Below are positions 1 through 6,218 of a stretch of 12,492 bases of DNA, one piece after another. This DNA comes from Candidatus Faecousia faecipullorum (GTDB taxonomy: Bacteria > Bacillota > Clostridia > Oscillospirales > Oscillospiraceae). The notes under the pieces were generated by a model that made no database searches, was not told the origin of the DNA, and saw only the letters and a program-made list of their open reading frames with translations. Where the stretch lies: NCBI GenBank assembly GCA_018710805.1, contig DVJG01000138.1:1-12492 (forward strand), written 5' to 3'. Each line of letters starts with the position of its first letter. Position 1 is the first letter of the stretch. The position numbers were made by a program, and so were the translations under genes.

Positions 1-1
1 G

Positions 2-262
2 CCTGTGGTGGGCTGCGCTCCCGAATGGATGTCCGAGAAGGCCGTCTCCATCGGCAACTACGTTGTGGCTACCGGTATTGAAACCTTCCTGGGCGTGGAT
101 CCCTACACCAAGGGCTCCGAAGAAGTGGCAAACCTGCTGCAGGGCGAGCACGGCATCAAGGATTGGGTGGAAGCCAAGTTCGTGGTGGATACCGATATCG
201 AGTCCCTGGGCGACAAGATGATCGCCTGCATCGAGGCCAAGCGGGACGCTTTGGGCATCTGA
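2..262 (+). CDS. cooS: Anaerobic carbon monoxide dehydrogenase catalytic subunit, C-terminal part (partial)
   Basis: This is the last 86 codons of a gene that begins before the window. The reading frame is open from base 2 and ends at TGA 260-262. The peptide opens PVVGCAPEWMSEKAVSIG and ends IEAKRDALGI, which matches the C-terminal end of the CooS/AcsA family of Ni-Fe-S CO dehydrogenases (full length about 630-650 residues). These cytoplasmic enzymes interconvert CO2 and CO at the C-cluster. Most cluster ligands would lie upstream, so they cannot be checked here. The following cooC-type gene and acsB place it in the acetyl-CoA synthase complex, where the name acsA is also used. The assignment rests on family resemblance plus context. 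Only about 14% of the protein is visible. Confidence 0.85.
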   Translation, partial: PVVGCAPEWMSEKAVSIGNYVVATGIETFLGVDPYTKGSEEVANLLQGEHGIKDWVEAKFVVDTDIESLGDKMIACIEAKRDALGI

Positions 263-301
263 TCTTACTTACAAATCTGTTAAGCACGAGGTCTTTTTCC
301 A

Positions 302-1072
302 ATGAAACTAGCGATTACCGGTAAGGGCGGCGTGGGCAAAACCACCCTGGCTTCCACATTGGCCCGGCTGTATGCCGACGAGGGCCGGACGGTCCTGGCC
401 GCCGATGTGGACCCTGACGCCAACCTGGGCCTGGCTCTTGGCCTGACCCAGGAAGAGGTGGACGCCATCGTCCCCATCTCCAAAATGCGCACCCTGGTGG
501 AAGAACGCACCGGCGCCAACGCCGCCAACAAGTTCTTCAAGCTGAACCCCTACGTAGCGGACATCCCCGACACCTTCTCCAAGGAGATCAACGGCGTAAA
601 GCTGCTGGTGATGGGCACCGTGGACGTGGGCGGCAGCGGCTGTGTCTGTCCGGAGCACGTGATGCTCAAGGCCATTCTCTCCGCCCTGACCTATCGGAAG
701 AACGATGTGGTCATCATGGACATGGAGGCGGGTCTGGAGCACCTGGGCCGGGGCACCGCGGCCAACATGGATCAGTTCATCGTGGTCATCGAACCCGGTG
801 CCCGTTCGGTACAGACCTATCACAACGTGAAGCGTCTGGCCGCCGACCTGGGGGTCAAGCAGGTTCGGGTGGTGGCCAACAAGGTGCGCGATGAAAAGGA
901 CGAGGCTTTCGTCCGGGGCGCCATCCCGGCGGAGGATCTTCTGGGCTTCATCCACTACAATCTGGAGGTCATGGACGCCGACCGTCAGGGAAAATCTCCC
1001 TACGATTTCAGCCCCACGGCAATCGAAGAGATCCGGAAAATCAAAGCCATTTTAGACCGTGACGAACAATAG
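302..1072 (+). CDS. cooC: CO dehydrogenase/acetyl-CoA synthase nickel-insertion ATPase, CooC/AcsF family
   Basis: The product is 256 residues, a normal length for CooC. It is a MinD/SIMIBI-type P-loop ATPase that delivers nickel to the C-cluster of CO dehydrogenase, or to the A-cluster of acetyl-CoA synthase when called AcsF. Visible motifs are a deviant Walker A, GKGGVGKT (residues 7-14, with signature lysine K8), AADVDPDANLGLALG (33-47), a C-V-C pair at residues 114 and 116 matching the CXC metal-binding motif at the CooC dimer interface, and a Walker B/switch segment VVIMDMEAGLEHLGRG near 136-151. The start ATG at 302 has GAGG at 288-291, a rather long 10-nt spacer. It begins 39 nt after cooS and its stop overlaps the ribosome binding site of acsB, so the three genes look like one operon. 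Which of the two enzymes it matures cannot be told from sequence alone. Confidence 0.9.
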   Translation: MKLAITGKGGVGKTTLASTLARLYADEGRTVLAADVDPDANLGLALGLTQEEVDAIVPISKMRTLVEERTGANAANKFFKLNPYVADIPDTFSKEINGVKLLVMGTVDVGGSGCVCPEHVMLKAILSALTYRKNDVVIMDMEAGLEHLGRGTAANMDQFIVVIEPGARSVQTYHNVKRLAADLGVKQVRVVANKVRDEKDEAFVRGAIPAEDLLGFIHYNLEVMDADRQGKSPYDFSPTAIEEIRKIKAILDRDEQ

Positions 1073-1083
1073 GAGGAAATATC

Positions 1084-3216
1084 GTGACACTTTTTGATAG
1101 AGTTTTTGGCGGTAACGATGCCGTATACGGCCTGACCGTAGCCGCCGTGGATAACGCAATCGCCCAGTACGGCGAGAGCCAGGCTGTTGCCTTCCCGGAA
1201 ACGGCCTACGCTCTGCCCTGCTACTATGCGGTGACCGGCGTTAAGGTCACCACCCTGGGCGAGATGAAGGCCGCCCTGGACGTCATCAAGTCCCTGATGA
1301 CCCGGGAGAAGCGGCTGCACGACGCTTTCATGTCCGGCGTGGCCACTGCCCTGTGCGCAGAGTTCATCGAGGCTCTGAAGTACATGAACGGCGCCACTCC
1401 TTACGAGGCTCCCTGCTACGGCCACATCTCCGACGCTTTCGTGCGGAACCTGGGCGTGCCTCTGGTTACCGGCGATATCCCCGGCGTGGCTGTCATCCTG
1501 GGCTCCGCTCCCAGCGCTGACGAGGCTGTGGAACTGGTGAAGAGCTACCAGACTCAGGGCATGCTGGTGACCCTGGTAGGCGGCGTCATCGACCAGCTGG
1601 TTGAAAAGAACTACAAGACCGGTGACAACGTCCGTGTGGTGCCTCTGGGCAAGGACGTGACCTCCGTCATCCATGTGGTCAGCGTGGCTCTCCGGGCAGC
1701 CCTGATCTTCGGCAACATCACCCCCGGTGATGCCGGCAACCTGATGAAGTACACCATGGAGCGTGTGCCCGCCTTCGTCAACGCTTTCAAGCCTCTGGAC
1801 GACGTGATCGTGGCCTGCGGCGCCGGCGCCATCGCCCTGGGCTTCCCCGTTATCTCCAACGAAACCGAGAATATGTTCCGGGTTCCCAAGTCCCTGATCC
1901 AGCAGCTGGATGTTTCCAAGTGGAACGCCACCTCTCTGGAAGCCCGTGACATCAAGATCAAGATCACCAAGATCGACATTCCCGTGTCCTTCGCCTCCGC
2001 CTTCGAAGGCGAAATCATCCGCCGCGGCGATATGCAGGTGGAAGTGGACGGCTCCCGTGTGGACTGCTTTGAGCTGGTCCAGACCAAGGAAGCCGCCGAA
2101 GTGGAAGACCACAAGATCGAGGTTGTGGGTCCCGAAATCGACGAGATCCCCGTGGGCTCCAAGATTTCCCTGTCCTACACCGTGGAAGTGGCCGGCAAGG
2201 CTATGCAGCCCGACTTCGAGTCCGTCATGGAGCGTAAGATTCACTCCTGGCTCAACTGCATCGAGGGCGTTATGCACACCGGTCAGCGTGACATGATCCG
2301 TATCCGTATCAGCAAGGCTGACTTCGAGGCCGGCTTCAAGTTCCGCCACATCGGCGAAGTGCTGTACGCTAAGATCAAGAGCGAGTTCGAGGCCGTTGTG
2401 GACAAGTGCCAGGTCCGCATCATTGTGGATCCCGAGCAGAACGCCAAGCTGCGTGCTGCCGCCAACGAAGTGTTCGACAAGCGTGACGCCCGTCTGGCTT
2501 CCATGACCGACGAGTCCGTGGATACTTACTACACCTGCATTATGTGCCAGGCTTTCTCCCCCAGCCACGTTTGTATCGTTACCCCCGAGCGTCTGGGTCT
2601 GTGCGGCGCTGTGTCCTGGCTGGATGCCAAGGCCACCAAGGAACTGGACCCCGCCGGTCCCTGCCAGCCCATCAAGAAGGAAGGCTGCCTGGACGAAAAG
2701 CTGGGCCGCTTCGAGACTGTGGATGAGGCTGTCCAGAAGTACAGCCACGGCGCTCTGGAGCACGTGACCCTGTACTCCCTGTTCCAGGATCCCATGACCT
2801 CCTGCGGCTGCTTCGAGTGTATCTGCGGTGTTGAGCCTGTCTCTATGGGCGTTGTCATCACCTGCCGTGAGCATGCCGGTATGACGCCTCTGGGCATGAG
2901 CTTCTCCGAGATGGCTTCCATGACCGGCGGCGGCGTGCAGACGCCCGGCTTCATGGGCCACGGCAAGCACTTCATCGCTTCCCACAAGTTTATCGCTGCT
3001 GAAGGCGGCCCCGGCCGTATCGTCTGGATGCCCAAGATGCTGAAGGATCAGATGCGTGAGCGCCTGGACAAGACCGCTCTGGAGATGTACGGCGTTGAGA
3101 ACTTCACCGACATGATTGCCGATGAAACCATCTGCACCGAGGATCCCGAACAGCTGCTGAACTACCTGTCTGAGGTCGGCCACCCCGTCCTCGGCATGGA
3201 GCCCTTCGAGATGTAA
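1084..3216 (+). CDS. acsB: Acetyl-CoA synthase (CO dehydrogenase/acetyl-CoA synthase beta subunit)
   Basis: The product is 710 residues. It condenses CO, a methyl group from the corrinoid protein and CoA into acetyl-CoA at the nickel-containing A-cluster, the last step of the Wood-Ljungdahl pathway. All six A-cluster cysteines are present: C485, C488, C497, C507 (CIMC...HVC...LGLC) and C574, C576 (TSCGCFEC). Their spacing is identical to that recalled for the Moorella thermoacetica enzyme (506, 509, 518, 528, 595, 597), shifted by a constant 21 residues because the N-terminus is shorter (Moorella about 729 residues). The C-terminal A-cluster domain is strongly conserved (HAGMTPLGMSFSEMA, GGVQTPGFMG, RIVWMPK). 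The start is GTG at 1084, with AGGAGG at 1071-1076 and a 7-nt spacer. Codons such as CGT and GCT are frequent here compared with the biosynthetic genes further on, as expected for a highly expressed gene. A strong terminator follows directly, so acsC, acsD and acsE are not downstream. Confidence 0.96.
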   Translation: MTLFDRVFGGNDAVYGLTVAAVDNAIAQYGESQAVAFPETAYALPCYYAVTGVKVTTLGEMKAALDVIKSLMTREKRLHDAFMSGVATALCAEFIEALKYMNGATPYEAPCYGHISDAFVRNLGVPLVTGDIPGVAVILGSAPSADEAVELVKSYQTQGMLVTLVGGVIDQLVEKNYKTGDNVRVVPLGKDVTSVIHVVSVALRAALIFGNITPGDAGNLMKYTMERVPAFVNAFKPLDDVIVACGAGAIALGFPVISNETENMFRVPKSLIQQLDVSKWNATSLEARDIKIKITKIDIPVSFASAFEGEIIRRGDMQVEVDGSRVDCFELVQTKEAAEVEDHKIEVVGPEIDEIPVGSKISLSYTVEVAGKAMQPDFESVMERKIHSWLNCIEGVMHTGQRDMIRIRISKADFEAGFKFRHIGEVLYAKIKSEFEAVVDKCQVRIIVDPEQNAKLRAAANEVFDKRDARLASMTDESVDTYYTCIMCQAFSPSHVCIVTPERLGLCGAVSWLDAKATKELDPAGPCQPIKKEGCLDEKLGRFETVDEAVQKYSHGALEHVTLYSLFQDPMTSCGCFECICGVEPVSMGVVITCREHAGMTPLGMSFSEMASMTGGGVQTPGFMGHGKHFIASHKFIAAEGGPGRIVWMPKMLKDQMRERLDKTALEMYGVENFTDMIADETICTEDPEQLLNYLSEVGHPVLGMEPFEM

Positions 3217-3232
3217 TTTCTCTTCCCAAAAT

Positions 3233-3265
3233 AAAAGAGGAAGCGGTTCGCCGCTTCCTCTTTTT
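3233..3265 (+). terminator. Rho-independent terminator of the cooS-cooC-acsB operon
   Basis: A perfect 14-bp stem (3233-3246 with 3251-3264) is closed by a UUCG tetraloop (3247-3250) and ends in a run of five T. It starts 16 nt after the acsB stop codon. The A-rich 5' flank means the structure could also work for the opposite strand. Confidence 0.93.
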
Positions 3266-3473
3266 GAGACTGTCGAAAAACCCCTTCGGGCTTTTCCGAC
3301 AAACTCTGGCAGCCTGCTGCGCGCATAATTTGTCCCCCGATGGGGGCAAATTCCACACTTGCAGTCTGAGAAGTGTTTTCTGCCCGGTACACGCCCCGGC
3401 AGAAAACGGATTGGACTCTATTTGCCGCCAACGGCGGCAAACTCTGCGAGGCTTTTTCTGCCCTTTTCTGGAA
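3266..3473. repeat. Hairpin-dense intergenic segment, probable repeat element
   Basis: This gene-free stretch lies between the acsB and MFS terminators and holds consecutive inverted repeats. They are: 3271-3301 (TGTCG/CGACA with inner AAAA-CCC/GGG-TTTT, plus outer GAG/CTC at 3266-3268 and 3304-3306); 3327-3352 (AATTTG.CCCCC / GGGGGCAAATT, one bulge); 3375-3407 (GTTTTCTGCC / GGCAGAAAAC, ten perfect pairs, extended by GG/CC); and 3421-3441 (TTTGCCGCC / GGCGGCAAA, nine perfect pairs with a 3-nt loop). The phrase CAAACTCTG recurs at the 3' side of two of them (about 3300 and 3438). Open frames crossing it resemble no protein. I read it as a non-coding, possibly multicopy palindromic element. A structured RNA is the alternative. 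Copy number cannot be judged from one window. Confidence 0.5.
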
Positions 3474-3506
3474 AATCGCCCTGCCGTTCTGTCCGGCAGG
3501 GCGATT
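3472..3506 (-). terminator. Rho-independent terminator of the MFS transporter gene
   Basis: A perfect 13-bp GC-rich stem (3474-3486 with 3494-3506, arms AATCGCCCTGCCG and CGGCAGGGCGATT) has a 7-nt loop. On the - strand it is followed by TTTTCC and lies 12 nt after the transporter stop codon. Confidence 0.85.
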
Positions 3507-3517
3507 CAATCATTTGA

Positions 3518-4648
3518 TTATTTCAAGAGGGTCGTTCGATGCCACAACAACAGCAACACAAGGGCTGCTCCGCTGAGGGCACTGCCAAAGACAAAGGCCG
3601 CTGTTAAGGAATACTCTGACAAAGCGCCAAAGACCAGATTGCTGCCCACGGCAACGCAGTCCATCAGCATGGCATTGACGCTTAAGGCCGTTGCCCGGTT
3701 TTCTGTCTGAATCTGCTGGTTCTGCATCTGCGCCTGGAAGGGCTGAAATAAGGTGTTGGACAGCCGCAGCAGCAGGATGCTTCCCACGGAAGCCGTCCTG
3801 CTCCGGGTCCACGCCAGCACCAGGCACGCCCCAATGGAGAGACCGCAAAAGAGCAGGCAGCCGCCCAATATTCCCGTGCGTTTTGTGACTCCGACGGAGA
3901 AAACTCCGCTCAGTCCCAGGATGGTGGCCAGAATATATGCCCAGCCCATGGCCCCTTCTCCCATGCCGCAGCGCTGATATTGCAGCTGGTTGAGAAAAAC
4001 CGTAATGGTCTGGTGGGTCTCTGCGAGAAAGGCGGCCGCCAGCAAAAACAGCACCAGGCTGCCCTTGGGCAAAGCCTTGCGCAGCTGCCCGTGATGCTGC
4101 GGCTGTGTCTCCTGCTTTACTTCCGTCAGACCCAAAGAAAGCACCGCCGCCAGTGCATAGCTGATCACCGTCAAAAATGCTGCCAGCGGGTAATTGTCCC
4201 GGACGACCAGGGAAAATACTCCCGCCGCTATCAGCAGTCCTGCCATGCCCATGCCGCTGTAGATCCCAAATACCCTTTGGCTGCTGCGTCCCTGGCAGGA
4301 CAAGTACAGTATGCTGCTGTCCACACCGGACATTCCGGCAATGACCACACTGAGCAAAATCCGCTCCGCCAGAAACCACCAAAAATTCGTGGCTTGCCAG
4401 AACAGGATTTTCGATACAAAATACAGCGAGCAGCAGAAAATCATGGTTTTCCGGTATCCGATTCTGTCCGCTACAACACCCCAGGGAACTTCCAGGGCAA
4501 TGCACAGTGCCAGAGAAATGCTCTCAATCAGGGTAATCTCGAACACCGTAACCCCTTGGGCCTGACGGTACAGTGTGGCAATGGGACCATAAAACACCAT
4601 TCCCTGCAAAAGCCCAATGGCGTACATTATGTAGATATTCTTCTTCAC
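3518..4648 (-). CDS. Major facilitator superfamily transporter, probable drug efflux type
   Basis: The product is 376 residues and almost entirely hydrophobic, compatible with about 12 membrane segments joined by short loops. After the first two helices comes the MFS motif A between helices 2 and 3, GVVADRIGYRKT (57-68), preceded by LEVPW. A short hydrophilic stretch near 185-205 (KQETQPQHHGQLRK) is the likely central loop between the two six-helix halves. It sits in the cytoplasmic membrane; the substrate is unknown. The start is GTG 4648-4646 with AAAGGA (4663-4658) 9 nt upstream. An internal ATG seven codons on is less well supported. It has its own promoter (4777-4805) and a leader that appears to control translation, a pattern seen mainly in antibiotic-resistance genes, which is why efflux is suggested. 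The region is more AT-rich than its neighbours. Confidence 0.85.
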   Translation of the reverse strand: MKKNIYIMYAIGLLQGMVFYGPIATLYRQAQGVTVFEITLIESISLALCIALEVPWGVVADRIGYRKTMIFCCSLYFVSKILFWQATNFWWFLAERILLSVVIAGMSGVDSSILYLSCQGRSSQRVFGIYSGMGMAGLLIAAGVFSLVVRDNYPLAAFLTVISYALAAVLSLGLTEVKQETQPQHHGQLRKALPKGSLVLFLLAAAFLAETHQTITVFLNQLQYQRCGMGEGAMGWAYILATILGLSGVFSVGVTKRTGILGGCLLFCGLSIGACLVLAWTRSRTASVGSILLLRLSNTLFQPFQAQMQNQQIQTENRATALSVNAMLMDCVAVGSNLVFGALSEYSLTAAFVFGSALSGAALVLLLLWHRTTLLK

Positions 4649-4657
4649 TTTTTTAAA

Positions 4658-4733
4658 TCCTTTCTGATTTTGTGCACAACAACCAGGCGCTGTTTTTCAG
4701 CGCCTGATTCTATATGGCAAAAATCAGATGGGA
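4658..4733 (-). promoter_or_regulatory. Putative translational attenuator in the MFS transporter leader
   Basis: In the - strand transcript, TCTGATTTT (4728-4720) can pair perfectly with AAAATCAGA (4671-4663), whose last base is the first base of the ribosome binding site AAAGGA (4663-4658). After a 2x2 mismatch the helix resumes, with TCC (4733-4731) pairing the GGA core of the binding site (4660-4658). Enclosed within is a separate perfect 9-bp hairpin (4684-4692 with 4698-4706, loop of five). No U-tract follows, so control at translation rather than transcription is favoured. The upstream arm overlaps the end and stop codon of a five-codon leader ORF, so a ribosome held there would free the transporter's binding site. 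The pairings are seen directly; the mechanism is inferred from erm/cat-type attenuators. Confidence 0.6.
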
Positions 4734-4741
4734 CGATACAT
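4724..4741 (-). CDS. Leader peptide MYRPI ahead of the MFS transporter
   Basis: The ORF runs ATG (4741-4739), TAT, CGT, CCC, ATC, TGA (4726-4724). A good ribosome binding site, AAAAAGGAG, lies upstream with its GGAG at 4756-4753, although the 11-nt spacer is long. An in-frame ATG at 4765-4763 would give MEKGASVYMYRPI, but it lies about 5 nt from the predicted transcript start and has no binding site. The stop codon lies inside the upstream arm of the helix that buries the transporter's binding site, and a proline codon next to the end is the sort of place where ribosomes stall. I do not recognise this peptide as a described leader. It is not expected to act as a free protein. Confidence 0.5.
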   Translation of the reverse strand: MYRPI

Positions 4742-4776
4742 ATATACGCTTGCTCCTTTTTCCATAACTTATGTTC

Positions 4777-4805
4777 AGTATAGCACGGAAATATCTGCAT
4801 TGCAA
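4777..4805 (-). promoter_or_regulatory. Promoter of the MFS transporter transcript
   Basis: On the - strand, TTGCAA (4805-4800), a 17-nt spacer and TATACT (4782-4777) form a good housekeeping sigma promoter. A TG one base before the -10 box makes it an extended -10. Initiation would be near 4770, giving a leader of about 120 nt before the GTG start. Confidence 0.75.
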
Positions 4806-4863
4806 CTGTTCGCAAGAAAAAGCATAAGCTGCCCGGATTTGGACGGGATTTTGAAAGCCTTGA

Positions 4864-4900
4864 CAAAGAAAATCGGGACCTTGCGGTTTGCAGGGTCCCG
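4864..4900 (-). terminator. Rho-independent terminator of the XRE regulator gene
   Basis: On the - strand CGGGACC (4900-4894) pairs with GGTCCCG (4880-4874), with TGC/GCA pairing inside and a 5-nt loop. ATTTTCTTTG follows. It begins 3 nt after the stop codon at 4904-4906, so readthrough into the transporter gene should be limited. Confidence 0.75.
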
Positions 4901-4903
4901 GTT

Positions 4904-5152
4904 TTAGGGTTCCAGATTGTCTTCTTCAAAGAGGGGAGAGGCAAAGAATTCGGGGATGCCGATGCCCAGCCCCTGGCAGATGTCGTGAAGGACCCGGAGC
5001 TTCATGGAATCAAAGGTGCAGTTCAGAATGTTGCCGATGGTGGATTTCGGGATGCCGCTTTTAGCGCTGAGGGCATAGCCGGTCATGTGCTTTTCGGCCA
5101 TCAGTTCTCGGAGCCGACGGCTCACCGCCTCATTTAATTGCACATCCCTCAC
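4904..5152 (-). CDS. Small XRE-family helix-turn-helix transcriptional regulator
   Basis: The product is 82 residues and essentially a single Cro/C1-type DNA-binding domain. Helix 1 is NEAVSRRLRELMAEKHM (7-23). The helix-turn-helix core is TGYALSAKSGIPKSTIGNIL (24-43), and the usual XRE continuation KLRVLHDICQGLGIGIPEFF spans 51-70. The tail is acidic (FEEDNLEP). There is no effector domain. I chose the GTG at 5152-5150 because AAAGG lies 6 nt before it. A second GTG three codons on is possible, and the longer open frame upstream runs through the promoter and is rejected. The promoter carries a perfect palindrome, so autoregulation is likely. Its other targets, possibly the adjacent transporter, are unproven; I see no second copy of the operator near the transporter promoter. 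Confidence 0.85.
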   Translation of the reverse strand: MRDVQLNEAVSRRLRELMAEKHMTGYALSAKSGIPKSTIGNILNCTFDSMKLRVLHDICQGLGIGIPEFFASPLFEEDNLEP

Positions 5153-5174
5153 CCCAAACCTTTGTGATGGGGTT

Positions 5175-5203
5175 ATTATAGGACGGCTTTCCGATAAATT
5201 AGT
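5175..5203 (-). promoter_or_regulatory. Promoter of the XRE regulator gene
   Basis: A perfect -10 box TATAAT (5180-5175) has a poor -35 sequence (ACTAAT, 5203-5198) at 17 nt, lying inside the palindromic operator. Initiation would be near 5168, 16 nt before the chosen GTG. Confidence 0.6.
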
Positions 5204-5220
5204 ACAGCTGACTGTACTAA
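5199..5220. promoter_or_regulatory. Palindromic operator at the XRE promoter
   Basis: Two perfect 9-bp arms, TTAGTACAG (5199-5207) and CTGTACTAA (5212-5220), flank a 4-bp centre, CTGA. This 22-bp two-fold site fits a dimeric Cro/C1-type repressor and covers the -35 region of the regulator's own promoter. Confidence 0.65.
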
Positions 5221-5276
5221 CCGGTAAATTTGTTGTATGACAGAGGGATGAAAAAACATTCAATAGCCTGAGGGTA

Positions 5277-5311
5277 TCAAAAACCACGGCTGACTGTGCT
5301 GTCAGCCGTGG
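5277..5311 (-). terminator. Rho-independent terminator of thrC-thrB
   Basis: A perfect 11-bp stem, CCACGGCTGAC / GTCAGCCGTGG (5284-5294 with 5301-5311), has a 6-nt loop. On the - strand it is followed by TTTTTGA. It lies 8 nt after the thrB stop codon. Confidence 0.9.
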
Positions 5312-5319
5312 CTTGTTTC

Positions 5320-6210
5320 TTATTCCGCGGAAATCACATGGGCCCCCTGGAATTCCACGTGCATTGGGAGCATCTGCCAGTTGTTTTCGGTGATGGCGTC
5401 CAGCTTCTTGGAAAGCTTTTCCTCCAGACCCGGATTTCTGGTGATGCACAGCAGGGTGGGGCCTGCGCCGCTGAGGCAGAAGGCAGCGCCGGTGGTGCGT
5501 ACCAGGGCCTCAATTTTCTCATAGTCGGGAATGAGCTTTTTCCGGTAGCCCTGGTGCAGGCGGTCCTGCATGGCGTTTCGCAGCAGGGGCTCGTCTCCCA
5601 GCTCCAAAGCCTTCAGCACCAGAGCGCCGTGGGAGATGTTGTAAATGGCGTCGGCCCGGCTTACCTGCTGGGGAAGCACACTTCTTGCCAGGGAAGTCGC
5701 CAGGTTAAAGTCGGGAATCAGTGCCAGAAATTCCCAGTCCGGGTGCAGAGGGAAGCTGACGCACTTGGGAAGGCCGCCGTCTACCATGGAGGCGGTGAGG
5801 CCGCCGAAAAAGGCGGGAGCCAGGTTATCGGGGTGGCCTTCCATGGCGTTGGTGATGTTCAGAAGACCCTGGGTAGAGAGCTTGTTGCCCCGGAGCACAT
5901 TGGCACCCATGGCCCCGGCCACCAGAAGGGCAGCGGAGGAGCCGAGCCCCCGGCAAATGGGAATGTGGGCGTCGATGTGGATTTTCACGCCCCGGACCTC
6001 TTCACTCATGGTGTTCAGCACGGCGCAGTAGGAGGTATAGGCCAGGTTGTCGGGACCGGAAAATTCCTCGTCACAGCCTGTAATTTCCAGGCCGCTGTCC
6101 GTTTCCTCAAAGGTAACGTCGGTGTAAAGGCTCAGGGCACAGCCGAAGGCGTCAAAGCCCGGCCCCAGGTTTGCCGTGGTGGCAGGTACGCGAATGGTTA
6201 CTTTTTTCAT
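5320..6210 (-). CDS. thrB: Homoserine kinase
   Basis: The product is 296 residues, typical for ThrB. It is a cytoplasmic GHMP-family kinase that phosphorylates L-homoserine with ATP to O-phosphohomoserine, the substrate of ThrC. Visible family features are VRVPATTANLGPGFD-like N-terminal sequence (here IRVPATTANLGPGFDAFG, 6-23), the GHMP ATP loop RGLGSSAA (87-94), EGHPDNLAPAFFGG (124-137) and, near the C-terminus, the glycine-rich CLSGAGPTLLC. I chose ATG 6210-6208: GAGG overlaps the thrC stop codon and lies 6 nt before it. A GTG four codons upstream is less likely. It starts 8 nt after thrC, so the pair is co-transcribed and probably translationally coupled. Confidence 0.95.
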   Translation of the reverse strand: MKKVTIRVPATTANLGPGFDAFGCALSLYTDVTFEETDSGLEITGCDEEFSGPDNLAYTSYCAVLNTMSEEVRGVKIHIDAHIPICRGLGSSAALLVAGAMGANVLRGNKLSTQGLLNITNAMEGHPDNLAPAFFGGLTASMVDGGLPKCVSFPLHPDWEFLALIPDFNLATSLARSVLPQQVSRADAIYNISHGALVLKALELGDEPLLRNAMQDRLHQGYRKKLIPDYEKIEALVRTTGAAFCLSGAGPTLLCITRNPGLEEKLSKKLDAITENNWQMLPMHVEFQGAHVISAE

Positions 6211-6218
6211 GGCCCACC

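Noticed and set aside
1000..3183. 727-codon open frame on the - strand opposite acsB
   Set aside because: It is the mirror of a GC-rich, strongly codon-biased gene. Its product is a His/Gly/Val/Leu-rich string with no domain resemblance, and acsB carries every catalytic motif.
3266..3473. CRISPR array
   Set aside because: The repeats are unequal inverted repeats without identical direct repeats or regular spacers, and no cas genes are present.
3264..3710. 148-codon + strand frame spanning the hairpin array and the MFS 3' end
   Set aside because: It crosses two terminators and four hairpins, has no ribosome binding site, and overlaps the transporter antisense.
3980..4783. 267-codon + strand frame opposite the MFS transporter
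   Set aside because: Its composition (many Gln and His, no hydrophobic pattern) is that of an antisense shadow of a membrane protein gene.
4645..4944. 99-codon - strand frame through the MFS leader
   Set aside because: It overlaps the terminator of the XRE gene, the MFS promoter and the leader hairpins. It has no binding site or protein-like features.
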